A DNA stretch of 35,578 nucleotides from Moraxellaceae bacterium. Lineage in GTDB: Bacteria; Pseudomonadota; Gammaproteobacteria; Pseudomonadales; Moraxellaceae. The notes under the pieces were generated by a model that saw only the letters and a program-made list of their open reading frames with translations, searched no databases and had not been told where the DNA came from. How positions within the stretch are numbered: the first letter of the stretch is position 1; every line of letters begins with the position of its first letter. Below, piece by piece: positions 1 through 7,239 of this stretch. The stretch lies in contig JAUXNL010000457.1 in the NCBI GenBank assembly GCA_030684415.1, positions 1 through 35,578 on the forward strand. Reading direction: 5' to 3'. A program made the translations under genes and the position numbers.

Positions 1-37
1 CCGCTTGAATGCGCGCGTCTTTCCCGGACTTTCCGTC

Positions 38-733
38 ATGACCTTTCGCCGTTTCCTGTTTCGTCTGTTGCTGGTGTCCTGCGCACTGTTTGTCGGCTAC
101 CAGTTGTGGCTGCTCGGCCATGTCATCTGGTGGATTGACCACAATCCCTCGCGCTCCGCTTTCATGGAGGCGCGTCTGGATGAGCTTCAAGACAACGACC
201 CGGATGCCAAGCTGCGACATGAGTGGGTGACCTACGACAGGATTTCCATTCACCTCAAGCGCGCCATGATTGCCAGCGAAGATGCCAAGTTCCTCCAGCA
301 CGAAGGTTTCGACTGGGAAGGCATGCAGACCGCCTGGGAGAAAAACCTGAAGAAAGGAAAAATCGTTGCCGGCGGATCAACGATTTCGCAGCAGCTCGCG
401 AAGAATCTGTTTCTCTCCGGCAAGCGCACACCGTGGCGTAAGGGGCAGGAAGCCATTGTGGCGGTCATGCTCGAACAGTGCATGAGCAAGCGCCGCATCT
501 TCGAGATCTACCTGAACGTTATCGAGTGGGGGAACGGCGTGTTTGGTGCCGAGGCCGCCGCGCGACATTATTACGGCACTTCGGCGCGCGGGCTTGGCCC
601 GGCGCAGGCAGCTAAACTGGCGGCCATGGTGCCCAATCCACGCTTCTACGATAAAAACCGCAACGCACGTGGCCTCAACCGCAAAGCGGCCATCATCCAG
701 CGGCGTATGCAGCAGGTATCGGTGCCGCGCTAA
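38..733 (+). CDS. mtgA: Monofunctional biosynthetic peptidoglycan transglycosylase
   Basis: Family GT51 glycosyltransferase that polymerises lipid II into glycan strands at the periplasmic face of the inner membrane. The product is 231 aa, normal for MtgA. A single N-terminal membrane anchor (residues ~5-30, rich in L/F/V) is followed by the GT51 core: the catalytic-Glu stretch ASEDAKFLQHEGFDW, the GGSTISQQLAKNLFLS motif, a KRRIFEIYLN stretch and the FGAEAAARHYYG motif near the C-terminus. No transpeptidase domain follows, which separates it from class A PBPs. I chose ATG 38 because it places the basic residues directly before the anchor. A TTG at position 5 would add 11 residues; the true upstream context is cut by the window edge, so the start is less certain than the identity. 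Confidence 0.93.
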   Translation: MTFRRFLFRLLLVSCALFVGYQLWLLGHVIWWIDHNPSRSAFMEARLDELQDNDPDAKLRHEWVTYDRISIHLKRAMIASEDAKFLQHEGFDWEGMQTAWEKNLKKGKIVAGGSTISQQLAKNLFLSGKRTPWRKGQEAIVAVMLEQCMSKRRIFEIYLNVIEWGNGVFGAEAAARHYYGTSARGLGPAQAAKLAAMVPNPRFYDKNRNARGLNRKAAIIQRRMQQVSVPR

Positions 734-882
734 GGCTTCTTGCAAAGCCAGAAGCTGATTCATGAGCCGGTGTGAGTTTTTTGGGCACAGACTGCCCGGC
801 GAGGATAGACGACAGTCGGGGGTTGACCGACTGCATGGCCAATACCAGCATTTGGCATCTATTGGTAACAGAGGGTTCGGCC

Positions 883-1122
883 ATGGCTAAAAACACCAGC
901 ATCAGTCTCGGCGACCACTTTGAGGGCTTCATTTCCCACCAGGTTGAGAGTGGCCGATATGGGTCTGCTAGCGAAGTGGTTCGAGCCGGCCTGCGCTTGC
1001 TCGAAGACAGCGAAAGCAAGCTGAACACGCTGCGCCGATTGCTTGCCGAGGGTGAGCAAAGCGGCATTGCCGACTACGACTACCAAAGCTTCATTGCCGA
1101 GTTGGACGCTCGCCAGAAATGA
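883..1122 (+). CDS. parD: ParD-family antitoxin (CopG/RHH type)
   Basis: Antitoxin of a type II toxin-antitoxin pair. The 79-aa product begins MAKNTSISLGDHFEGFI, a ribbon-helix-helix DNA-binding start, and continues with GRYGSASEVVRAGLRLLED, the typical ParD helix pair. The acidic C-terminal tail (residues ~50-79) is the part that wraps the toxin in this family. A longer open frame runs upstream to 772, but the family starts at ATG 883. The stop overlaps the ParE start as ATGA (1119-1122), the usual translational coupling. An inverted repeat CCAATA (839-844) / TATTGG (860-865) lies just upstream and could be an autoregulatory operator (inference). The antitoxin looks intact although its toxin partner is frameshifted. 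Confidence 0.88.
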   Translation: MAKNTSISLGDHFEGFISHQVESGRYGSASEVVRAGLRLLEDSESKLNTLRRLLAEGEQSGIADYDYQSFIAELDARQK

Positions 1123-1420
1123 GGCCATTTGTCCTAACCCGAAGCGCTCTCTCCGACCTCCGCTCCATTCAACCTTTACCGAAGGACGCTGGGGCCGCGA
1201 ACAACGAAACGTATACCTGAAGCAGTTCGACGACGCGTTTCACACGCTTGCCGAATCGCCCGCTTTGGGGGCTGCCTGCGACGGCATCATGCCAGGCTAT
1301 CGAAAATTTCTGCAGGGAAGCCACGTCATTTACTTCAAGAGCGGGACGAAAAGCGTAATTGAGATTATCCGCATCCTGCATCAAAGCATGGATATTGAGG
1401 CACAGTTTCACGGCGCATAA
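1119..1420 (+). pseudogene. parE: ParE-family toxin gene broken by a 1-nt deletion
   Basis: The frame opened by ATG 1119 encodes MRPFVLTRSALSDLRSIQ, the expected ParE N-terminus, then runs into a stop at 1218-1220 after 33 codons. The rest of the toxin (FTEGRWGREQRNVY ... SHVIYFKSG ... IIRILHQSMD) is in another frame and ends at 1420. Joining the two requires one missing base around 1173-1174, between the Gln codon and TTT: a single-nucleotide deletion restores a continuous ~100-aa ParE of normal length. ParE toxins poison DNA gyrase in characterised members. As written the toxin should be inactive. A sequencing error is the alternative, although this site (ATTCAACCTTT) is not a long homopolymer. 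Confidence 0.8.
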
Positions 1421-1694
1421 CGTAGAGCTAACCAGCGCTGCGCGGCTTTATCGCGCAGCACCCAGCGACTAAAGAGAGCGAGATTGAGCGCAGGGTTAGG
1501 TTTCTTCATGCCAAGACTCTCTTTCATGCGCGATTGAGGTGAATTCAATACGTAATTCAAATGGCAAAAGTAGTTTGGGTCTGCTCTGGAGTAACAGGGG
1601 AGTCAGGGGGAGCGGAGTGAATGGAAAAGCGACGGCACCAAGAAAAAGAAAACGCTGTTGGCCCGAATGGTCTGCGCTGGCGCTAATCAGAAGC
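1421..1694. other. Intergenic stretch with a hairpin, no gene seen
   Basis: This 274-bp stretch follows the broken ParE gene. It contains a perfect 8-bp stem (GCTGCGCG 1438-1445 / CGCGCAGC 1453-1460) and the outer inverted repeat CTAACC (1428-1433) / GGTTAG (1494-1499). I considered an integron attC site but the inner boxes do not pair as they should. No convincing coding sequence was found. Confidence 0.4.
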
Positions 1695-2894
1695 TCACGG
1701 GCGTAGTGGAAGCCGGTCGTTCAGTTCATAGCAGGTGCTGCGCCCACCGGCTTCCGTTTTTCGCAAAACACCTCGTGCCAGCAGATCGTTGATGTCGCGC
1801 AGCGCTGTGTCTGGCGAGCACTTGGCAATTGCCGCCCATTTGCTGCTAGTGAGCTTGCCCTCGAAGCCATCCAGCAACTTGTTGAGCAACTTCACCTGCC
1901 GCTCGTTCAGCGGCATCGTTCCCCAATGCTGCCAGAAGCGTGTTCTGGTCAGAACGGCATCGAGAGTGCTGTGCGCCTGATCGACAGCACGATGCAGCGT
2001 CTCCAGAAACCAGGCAAGCCACTCGGTGACATCCAGCGTGTGTGTGTCATGGCTGTCCCTGCGCATGCCGCCAGTGCTGCTGTCGTGAAAATTTGTGGCC
2101 GGCAAATTTTTCTGTGTCCGCTCCAGAATGTCGTAGTAGGCCTTGCGCTCGCGCTGGATTTGCGCCGACAGGCTGTAAAAGCGCTGAGGGCTGCCGTCGG
2201 CACGCGCCAGCAGAAGGTCGCCGATGGCCCGAGCGATACGGCCGTTGCCATCATCGAACGGGTGCAGGGTGACAAACCACAGATGGCCAAGCCCGGCTTT
2301 GATGAGTGGGGCATCGTTCGATGCGCCATTCAGCCAGTCGAAAAAGCGGCCGGTTTCAGCATCGAGACGATCAGCCGGTGGCGCCTCGAAATGCACCCGC
2401 TGCCGACCAATCGGGCCGGACACGACCTGCATCGGGCCATTGGCATCGTCGCGCCAACTACCGACCCTGATTCTGGAAAGCCCAGAGTAGCCGGTGGGGA
2501 ACAGGGCGGCGTGCCAGCCGAACAGCCGTTCCGGTGACACCGTTGCCTGACAGTTGGCGGTGGCATCGAGCACCATGCCGACGACACCTTCGACGTGGCG
2601 GTCGACCGGCGCCAATGCGCCGATGTCTACGCCGAGCCTGCGGGCGATGGAGGAGCGTACGGATTGGGTATCGAGTTGCTCCCCCTCGATGGCGCTGGTC
2701 TTGATGACATCCTCGGTAAGCGCCGCAAGGCTGGCCTGATCGCGGAGTGCCATGCCGACATCGGCCAGCCGGCCCATCAGCCGTCCTTGGGCGTGACTGA
2801 CCTCGGCCATGGGGCCGGCCAGAGCCGACAGGTCGAAGCGCCAGTGGGGCCAGCCGCTGGCCTGCCAGATGTAGTTGTAATCGCTGCTATTCAT
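1695..2894 (-). CDS. Fic family protein with N-terminal inhibitory helix and C-terminal winged helix
   Basis: Probable AMP-transferase (or related nucleotidyl transferase) that modifies protein hydroxyls. The 399-aa product (from ATG 2894) has a DUF4172-like N-terminus (YNYIWQASGWPHW), an inhibitory motif TSAIEG at residues ~66-71 (class II Fic, Glu70 would block ATP), the Fic catalytic motif HPFDDGNGRIAR at ~211-222 with His211, and a C-terminal winged-helix-like region (~330-399). All catalytic residues are present. A GTG at 2921 would add 9 residues, but family members begin close to the YNYIW motif. A strong palindrome lies 43-59 bp upstream, and the C-terminal DNA-binding-like domain makes autoregulation likely (inference). 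The target protein cannot be told from sequence. Confidence 0.9.
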   Translation of the reverse strand: MNSSDYNYIWQASGWPHWRFDLSALAGPMAEVSHAQGRLMGRLADVGMALRDQASLAALTEDVIKTSAIEGEQLDTQSVRSSIARRLGVDIGALAPVDRHVEGVVGMVLDATANCQATVSPERLFGWHAALFPTGYSGLSRIRVGSWRDDANGPMQVVSGPIGRQRVHFEAPPADRLDAETGRFFDWLNGASNDAPLIKAGLGHLWFVTLHPFDDGNGRIARAIGDLLLARADGSPQRFYSLSAQIQRERKAYYDILERTQKNLPATNFHDSSTGGMRRDSHDTHTLDVTEWLAWFLETLHRAVDQAHSTLDAVLTRTRFWQHWGTMPLNERQVKLLNKLLDGFEGKLTSSKWAAIAKCSPDTALRDINDLLARGVLRKTEAGGRSTCYELNDRLPLRP

Positions 2895-2936
2895 GCGGAG
2901 ATTGTCGGCGGCAATCTCCACAGGAGCAAGCTATTT

Positions 2937-2976
2937 GCCGCATATCATGCGGCGAAAAGAGAGGCGTTCGCCGCAT
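2937..2976. promoter_or_regulatory. Palindromic operator candidate upstream of the Fic gene
   Basis: GCCGCAT (2937-2943) and ATGCGGC (2947-2953) form a perfect inverted repeat around a 3-bp centre. A third copy of the half-site, GCCGCAT, occurs at 2970-2976. The element lies 43-82 bp upstream of the minus-strand Fic start at 2894. The product has a C-terminal winged-helix-like domain, so binding by the Fic protein itself is a reasonable inference. A related repeated CCGCAT element precedes the second Fic gene of the window. Confidence 0.55.
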
Positions 2977-3145
2977 GAAGGCTTTGCAGGATCGGCTCTT
3001 GGCGCGCACAGCCAGCGTGAGAGGCCCAATCGGCTCCAGATCCGCCGTCAGTGGGCCATCCATCCTCAGCGTCATACGTCAGGAAATAATCCAGCGTGAA
3101 TTGCGGATGGATGCACGGTAATCACATCTGGGAAATGTCGACGGC

Positions 3146-3304
3146 TTACGCCTTGCTGCCAACCTTGTAGGTGAGCGTGGCGCCAGCCGCTCCGGGCGCC
3201 GGTATGAGCGGCCAGTGGATTTCGGTCGCGGTGGCGCTTATCACTATGTCGGAGCCTGAGATGTTGTCGGTCTGATCAAGGCCGGCGACGCGGATGCCAT
3301 GAGC
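3146..3304 (-). pseudogene. 3' fragment of an unidentified gene
   Basis: The minus strand is open for 52 codons ending in TAA at 3146-3148, preceded in frame by a stop at 3305-3307. The translated segment (for example GIRVAGLDQTDNISGSDIV and, near its end, LTYKVGSKA) has the balanced composition of a real protein and a GC content like the host genome, unlike the AT-rich genes just upstream. It lacks a start codon and looks like the C-terminal end of a larger, possibly beta-rich secreted or phage-tail-like protein. I do not recognise the family. It may be a relic of a toxin-delivery or phage gene. Confidence 0.35.
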
Positions 3305-3340
3305 TCATCCAAGCTCTTCAATCCGGGTTTCCGAAATGAA

Positions 3341-3646
3341 CTAATAATCCAAATACGTATGAATTTCGTCTAAAAGAATTGGCGAGCTATCCGACAAGGT
3401 ATCAGCAAGCGCCATCAAGTCCTGAGCAATAAAACGGCTCTTTAGTCGCTCACTAATCAACTCAACATCAGTGACCTCAATCACTGAAAGACCATACTCT
3501 CTCATAATCAAGTCAATGCTCCTTAGAAAATCCGACTTTCGATTTGAGAGAGCAACAACTTGAACGAACGCCCCGAGAGCGCCCTCCAAAATATCAGAAC
3601 CCGGCAACGGCTCTACCTCCACAAGGCCTATCCACTTTTTTTTCAT
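3341..3646 (-). CDS. Small hypothetical protein, possible immunity protein
   Basis: 101-aa soluble, acidic product starting MKKKWIGLVEVEPLPGSD. ATG 3646 is preceded by a GGGA a few bases upstream; a TTG at 3658 would add four residues. It has no signal peptide or membrane segment. I do not recognise a named family. Its AT-rich composition, size and place at the end of a run of immunity-like genes on the same strand suggest an immunity protein to a polymorphic toxin (inference from context only). A copy of a short GC-rich repeat lies at 3663-3684, just upstream of its start. Confidence 0.6.
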   Translation of the reverse strand: MKKKWIGLVEVEPLPGSDILEGALGAFVQVVALSNRKSDFLRSIDLIMREYGLSVIEVTDVELISERLKSRFIAQDLMALADTLSDSSPILLDEIHTYLDY

Positions 3647-3662
3647 GAATCCCAGCAATCAA

Positions 3663-3684
3663 TCACCCCGACCCCTGTATTTCC
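3663..3684. repeat. Short repeat, copy 1 (TCACCCCG...TATTTCC)
   Basis: This 22-bp sequence reads TCACCCCGACCCC then TGTATTTCC. It recurs at 5645-5665 with two differences (one missing base and one substitution). The two copies are GC-rich islands in AT-rich surroundings and flank the block of small immunity-like genes. I recall similar AAATAnAGGGGnCGGGGTGA strings as dispersed repeats in other proteobacteria, but this could not be verified here. Confidence 0.5.
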
Positions 3685-3778
3685 ATGGAGGTAGTGGGTG
3701 CCTGATCTTCAGTTTCAGTTACGCAGGCTTAAGCGGATGCTGTTCAGCCGCGAGCGTTTTTCTTCTTCATCTAATGGA

Positions 3779-4186
3779 TTAGTTCGGTTCCTTTATTTTC
3801 TTTGTGGGTTCCACTATTTCGCGGCGAAGAAGTAAGTGAGCCATAAATAAAAATGTAAAAAAAGAAAATATTCCATATAAATATCCAATAAATGTGATCA
3901 ATTTCAGCGATCCTAAAGTGCCGCTCACAATGCCTAGTAGTTCATTATAGGAGTGGCACTCGCCTCCATTAAGGGAGACTGCTTCCTTGGGGGGGGGTGA
4001 AGCGTTAGCATGTTTGATTGCTAGACATTCATCGCCCGTACCTGCAGACATGCCGGCGGTGGCGGCGATTATTTTCATGGAGAGCTTAATAGATGCATAG
4101 CTCTTAGAGAGAAATATTACTCCACTAAAATTAATGAGAAATAGAGTGATTAAAATAAAAATAATAGCCCTATTACTAAGTCTCAT
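3779..4186 (-). CDS. Two-helix membrane protein of unknown function
   Basis: 135-aa product from ATG 4186, which has a good ribosome site (AGAGG, 6-nt spacing). Residues ~7-27 form a first hydrophobic helix (AIIFILITLFLINFSGVIFL). A periplasmic or external loop of ~60 residues follows with two Cys (in GDECLAIK and GGECHSYN) that could form a disulfide, then a second, longer hydrophobic region (~90-122) and a charged tail. The gene is AT-rich and on the same strand as its immunity-like neighbours, so a membrane-bound immunity protein is possible, but no family was recognised. Confidence 0.6.
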   Translation of the reverse strand: MRLSNRAIIFILITLFLINFSGVIFLSKSYASIKLSMKIIAATAGMSAGTGDECLAIKHANASPPPKEAVSLNGGECHSYNELLGIVSGTLGSLKLITFIGYLYGIFSFFTFLFMAHLLLRREIVEPTKKIKEPN

Positions 4187-4393
4187 ATCAGCCTCTGAAT
4201 CATATGATGGAAATACGCATTGCTCTTGAGTCTGCAAAAAATCAACCAGTGGAGCAATGAGAGCTGCTCGCTGAGTGCTTGAATCGCATATAAGAAATGG
4301 GTCGGCTGCGTCTTGTCAAAAAGCAGTTACATAGTTCAATTTACAGCCTCTGTAGGTTATACGGAATCTCGATTTGCCGATCAAGGGGGCATC

Positions 4394-4504
4394 CTACCGC
4401 ATCCCACCCAGACCACTTTCTAATAAAAATTGCACTTCATGGTTGAATCCGCCAAACATATCGCCATCAATATATTTATTTTTTATGGCGGCGGCATTAA
4501 ACAT
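4394..4504 (-). CDS. 36-codon ORF overlapping the end of a DUF7336-like gene
   Basis: Starts at ATG 4504 inside the last codons of the upstream reading frame (ATGTTTAA overlap), with GAGGG just before it. It encodes MFNAAAIKNKYIDGD followed by MFGGFNHEVQFLLESG and ends at TAG 4394-4396. The start/stop overlap and ribosome site are what a coupled gene would show. It is very short and matches nothing I know, so it may be a remnant of a longer gene or chance. Confidence 0.3.
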   Translation of the reverse strand: MFNAAAIKNKYIDGDMFGGFNHEVQFLLESGLGGMR

Positions 4505-4708
4505 ATCCCTCTTCCCAGTGATCTCTGCCAACTGTATAGAAATCAATTCCAAATCCATCTGGCTTGTCCCTAAAGCCAGGCATTTTTCTCAGGCGTTTGA
4601 TTGCACTTTTCGCGTCTTTTTTTTCAAATATACGCCAATAAATTTGATATCCTCACTCCCATCTGCATGGTCATTTGCATGAAGCAATATATAGACCTGA
4701 TCACACAT
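4497..4708 (-). pseudogene. DUF7336-like small gene with a frameshift at an A8 tract
   Basis: From ATG 4708 the frame encodes MCDQVYILLHANDHADGSED then IKFIGVYLKKK, and hits a stop shortly after. The other half, AIKRLRKMPGFRDKPDGFGI ... GRDHWEEGYV, is in a shifted frame and ends with TAA at 4497-4499. The two halves together match the layout of small proteins I recall as DUF7336 (VYxLxH ... IKFIGVY ... GFRDxPDGF ... DHWxEG), full length ~70 aa. The shift coincides with eight A residues on the coding strand (T8 at 4617-4624); one more A gives a continuous frame. So this is a homopolymer deletion, a sequencing error, or possibly slippage. The ribosome site GGAGG lies 6 nt before the start. Confidence 0.6.
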
Positions 4709-4742
4709 GTAAGCCTCCTAAAACGATCTATCACCAAATTTG

Positions 4743-4870
4743 CAACTTGCTGCATTCAGAGGCACGTTCTCTGCCCTCCCACTTTTCTGCGCCATACTTG
4801 TCATTCATGTAATAAATCACTTCGATCCTCTTATTTCTTTTTCGGGATTGAGCGGAATAAGCTCACAAAA
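4743..4870 (-). other. Possible decayed coding remnant
   Basis: Between two immunity-like genes the minus strand holds short open stretches in two frames (for example LIPLNPEKEIRGSK, then VIYYMNDKYGAEKWEGRERA after a frame change). Both have protein-like composition but neither has a full frame with a ribosome site. This may be the end of a decayed gene; chance is not excluded. Confidence 0.2.
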
Positions 4871-5257
4871 TCAGGGCACATACACGAGCTGAATATCGAA
4901 TACATAGGATGCCCCACTCTCATAGACCCTGACTGACAAAACCAAATCGCTAGCACCCTCCTCAAGGGTATATAAATCGATCAATAGATCCCAGTAGTCA
5001 TCCATCCATTGGCAAACAGACGTATCCCACGCCTCCTCAGGCAGTCCGACCAAATGCCCACCATAGGTCGCAAGATTCTCGGCTATTATGTCAGCAATAT
5101 CATCAGGAACGGGGCAGACACCATTTATTTTGCGGTTAACTTTATAATCGCCATCCTTTAACGCCCCAACGATATCTGAGAGCGTGCCCCGCCACTCACT
5201 TGGAATTGGCGTTTCATTAGCATCATCTTTTACTATCGGAAATTTATCAGTAATCAT
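4871..5257 (-). CDS. DUF7668-like protein, putative immunity protein
   Basis: 128-aa acidic soluble protein from ATG 5257 with GAGG 8 nt upstream. The central YGGHLVGLPEEAWDTSVCQW and the following MDDYWDLLIDLYTLEEGASD, together with the C-terminal VRVYESGASYVF, match what I recall of the DUF7668 family, which occurs downstream of CDI/Rhs-type toxins. The N-terminal ~60 residues include a short helical region and a variable linker. It lies 30 bp downstream of the 93-aa gene, so the two are probably co-transcribed. The immunity role is inference from family company and context; no cognate toxin is seen in the window. Confidence 0.65.
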   Translation of the reverse strand: MITDKFPIVKDDANETPIPSEWRGTLSDIVGALKDGDYKVNRKINGVCPVPDDIADIIAENLATYGGHLVGLPEEAWDTSVCQWMDDYWDLLIDLYTLEEGASDLVLSVRVYESGASYVFDIQLVYVP

Positions 5258-5287
5258 CGCTATCGCCTCTATTGGGCCCCCTATGCT

Positions 5288-5569
5288 TCATGGCGACTTT
5301 GTTTTCACAATGTTAATCAGTGCAAATTTATTCAGCGCAGAAGATGACGTGCACCAAACATTTTCCAATCCCTCTACCCGAACTGGCCACACCCCCATTC
5401 GAGCGAACTCAATTAAATCATCTGCCATAGATTTACCCCAAACATAGTCTTTGTCTTTTTGAATGACCGTGATAAATTTTATCAGTGCTTTACGAACACC
5501 TCGCGCTTTGATTTGGCGTAAATATGTGCCGCCATCATAATCAATCACAAACGTGTAAATTGAAGTCAC
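5288..5569 (-). CDS. Small hypothetical protein, possible immunity protein
   Basis: 93-aa product starting MTSIYTFVIDYDGGTYLRQI, read from GTG 5569 with AAAGGG 8 nt upstream. The pattern (short beta strand, a GGTY turn, an amphipathic helix ARGVRKALIKFITVI, then GLENVWC near the C-terminus) resembles small orphan proteins found with polymorphic toxin loci, but I cannot name a family. AT-rich like its neighbours and followed after 30 bp by the DUF7668-like gene. Function unknown. Confidence 0.6.
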   Translation of the reverse strand: MTSIYTFVIDYDGGTYLRQIKARGVRKALIKFITVIQKDKDYVWGKSMADDLIEFARMGVWPVRVEGLENVWCTSSSALNKFALINIVKTKSP

Positions 5570-5644
5570 GTCATTTGCCCTTTATTCAATAAGTTTCACA
5601 GCTTTCGGCGGCTTTGCATTGCGCATCCTGACTTGCGCAATAAT

Positions 5645-5665
5645 TCACCCCGCCCCTTTATTTCC
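5645..5665. repeat. Short repeat, copy 2, forming the end of the lipoprotein gene
   Basis: Second copy of the repeat at 3663-3684. Read on the minus strand it supplies the last codons and the stop of the lipoprotein gene (GNKGAG-stop), suggesting that the gene's 3' end was replaced by insertion or recombination at the repeat. Confidence 0.5.
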
Positions 5666-6235
5666 CTTCATTAGGCGATTTTCGCCGGCGCCATTATTTT
5701 TTGCCTTGGCAATCTCATTTTCGACATGATCGTGAAATCCTTGATGCGAGTACCCAACAAGAGTTCTTTCCGCATCCACAGGATGGCCATATTGATAAGT
5801 GTATTTTTCTACATATGACTTTTCAGGCTCATGATGGCCCGAGAAATACCTATAAGAAGCAACCAAAGACCCATCCAAGAACTCAAAATATATGTCATAG
5901 AGATTATCAAGATGTATATCAACCACACCGATCACGGGAGATCCAAATAAATAATAATATTTTGTTTCTGGATAGCCATCAAAATTCTGATCATGCTTAC
6001 TTGATATGGCTTCAGTGCCGTCACCATAAAAATAAGACTCATCAGTTTTGCCATCAAAATTTATATCCCAAATCTCATAGTATCCATCCTTGGAATACTC
6101 ATAAAAGACGTCAGCTTTACCATCACCATTTCTGTCCCTTTTCGACGAGTCATTGACGCTTTTCCCTCCAAGATACTGCCCATCACACGAGCAAACAGCA
6201 AGGGCAATAAAAAGACTGAAAACTAGCTTATTCAT
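5645..6235 (-). CDS. Lipoprotein with four Asp-rich calcium-loop-like repeats
   Basis: 196-aa product from ATG 6235, with AGGAGA upstream. A lipoprotein-type signal, MNKLVFSLFIALAVCSC, gives probable lipidation at the second Cys, although the lipobox VCSC is not canonical. Four tandem ~20-residue repeats follow: DRNGDGKADVFYEY, DINFDGKTDESYFY, DQNFDGYPETKYYY and DIHLDNLYDIYFEF. The first two have the DxNxDGxxD pattern of EF-hand/dockerin-like calcium loops, the later ones are degenerate. It probably faces the periplasm or cell surface. A longer upstream frame to 6406 is not needed. The C-terminus is encoded by a dispersed repeat. Function unknown; the location beside immunity-like genes suggests an accessory role. 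Confidence 0.7.
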   Translation of the reverse strand: MNKLVFSLFIALAVCSCDGQYLGGKSVNDSSKRDRNGDGKADVFYEYSKDGYYEIWDINFDGKTDESYFYGDGTEAISSKHDQNFDGYPETKYYYLFGSPVIGVVDIHLDNLYDIYFEFLDGSLVASYRYFSGHHEPEKSYVEKYTYQYGHPVDAERTLVGYSHQGFHDHVENEIAKAKNNGAGENRLMKGNKGAG

Positions 6236-6326
6236 TAAATGTCTTCTCCTTTGAATCAAAGGCGTCGGAGTAAATAAAAATCCGCCGGCTTGCATTTTAA
6301 ATGTGATTGCGCTTTTCCTTTCTTCG

Positions 6327-6476
6327 TCATCTACTCGGCGGGTTGTAGTTGAGCAGCCAATGGTCACCACTGCCCGGCCAGTTGAAGTGCCCGATGCAGC
6401 CGGCACCGTTCGTATCGAGCATGATCGATGCGCCCGTGGCCCCGCTCACATCCCCTCCACGAAAACTGTGCCACTT
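6327..6476 (-). pseudogene. Possible 3' gene remnant downstream of the TetR gene
   Basis: The minus strand just after the TetR stop carries an open stretch containing MLDTNGAGCIGHFNWPGSG then DHWLLNYNPPSR and a TGA at 6327-6329. Its composition is protein-like and GC-rich, but there is no start codon outside the TetR gene. It might be the tail of a lost gene at the island border. No family recognised. Confidence 0.25.
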
Positions 6477-7143
6477 ACGCTGGCTTTTCCATCTGCTGCA
6501 GCGCGCCACGGAAAATCGCGGCGGCGCAGGCCACCACTTCCGCCTGTGGCTGTGCGAATCCCATCAGCAGCCACCGTGCGGCAATACCCACCACGGCACC
6601 CACAAGGCCCACGGTCAGCGTGTCACGATCAATATCGGAAGGCCGCCCGCCCGAGGTGGGTAGCTGGCTGATATACAACTCGCGCATCAGCGTGGCAAAG
6701 CGCTCCACCGTCTGGCGGTAAAGCTGATCGACTCGCGGGCTCACGCCCAGCACTTCTACAAACTGGATGCGTGCTGTGGCCGGGCGTTCACGGGCAAGCG
6801 TGAACAGGGCATTGAGCCCGGCTTCGATCATGGCATCGGGGTTGCGGGGGGCCGTGATGAAGGCGCTCAGCACGCGCTCATGCTGCACGGCAATCACCTG
6901 TTCATACACGGCGCAGAGCAGGTCTTCGCTGTTGGCAAATGATTCGTAGAAATAGCGCTCGGTGAGGCCGGCTTCGGCGCAGAGGCCACGCACGGTGGCG
7001 CCGTGGTAGCCCTGTTCGCCAAAGACGGTGATGCCGGCTTCGATCAGGCGCTGGCGCCGTTCCTGCTGCCGTTCTTCGGCGCTGGCCCCGCGATAGCGGC
7101 GGCGGGCTTGCTCATGGCCGGGGGCGGGTTCCTGCTCGTTCAT
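6475..7143 (-). CDS. TetR/AcrR family transcriptional regulator
   Basis: 222-aa regulator. The N-terminal HTH domain spans residues ~24-85, with RRQRLIEAGITVFGEQGYHG, then ATVRGLCAEAGLTERYFYES as the recognition helix region, and FANSEDLLCAVYEQV. The C-terminal ~130 residues form the variable ligand-binding domain. TetR members usually repress neighbouring or divergent genes until a small ligand binds. The divergent SDR gene 257 bp away is the natural target, and a dyad near its promoter could be the operator (inference). The ligand is unknown; the SDR context hints at a lipid, alcohol or steroid-like compound. Confidence 0.9.
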   Translation of the reverse strand: MNEQEPAPGHEQARRRYRGASAEERQQERRQRLIEAGITVFGEQGYHGATVRGLCAEAGLTERYFYESFANSEDLLCAVYEQVIAVQHERVLSAFITAPRNPDAMIEAGLNALFTLARERPATARIQFVEVLGVSPRVDQLYRQTVERFATLMRELYISQLPTSGGRPSDIDRDTLTVGLVGAVVGIAARWLLMGFAQPQAEVVACAAAIFRGALQQMEKPA

Positions 7144-7239
7144 GACATGAAGTGCCTGGGTGTCGGGAGCGTCTATGGAGGATGCCGTCAGTGCGGGCCG
7201 CTATGGCCTTAAATGACTGAATCATGACGCGCGCTGCGG

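Noticed and set aside
1428-1500. Possible attC site after the broken ParE gene (CTAACC...GGTTAG around a hairpin).
   Set aside because: The outer boxes pair, but the inner L boxes do not align with them and no matching cassette start is found upstream of parD. Kept only as a note in the gap entry.
4343-4349. GTTATAC as an integron crossover in the immunity-like block.
   Set aside because: No L boxes or complementary R'' nearby; single 7-mers of this kind occur by chance.
4374-4936. Two plus-strand ORFs of about 100 codons in the AT-rich island.
   Set aside because: They are antisense to the DUF7336-like and DUF7668-like genes and have unlikely protein composition.
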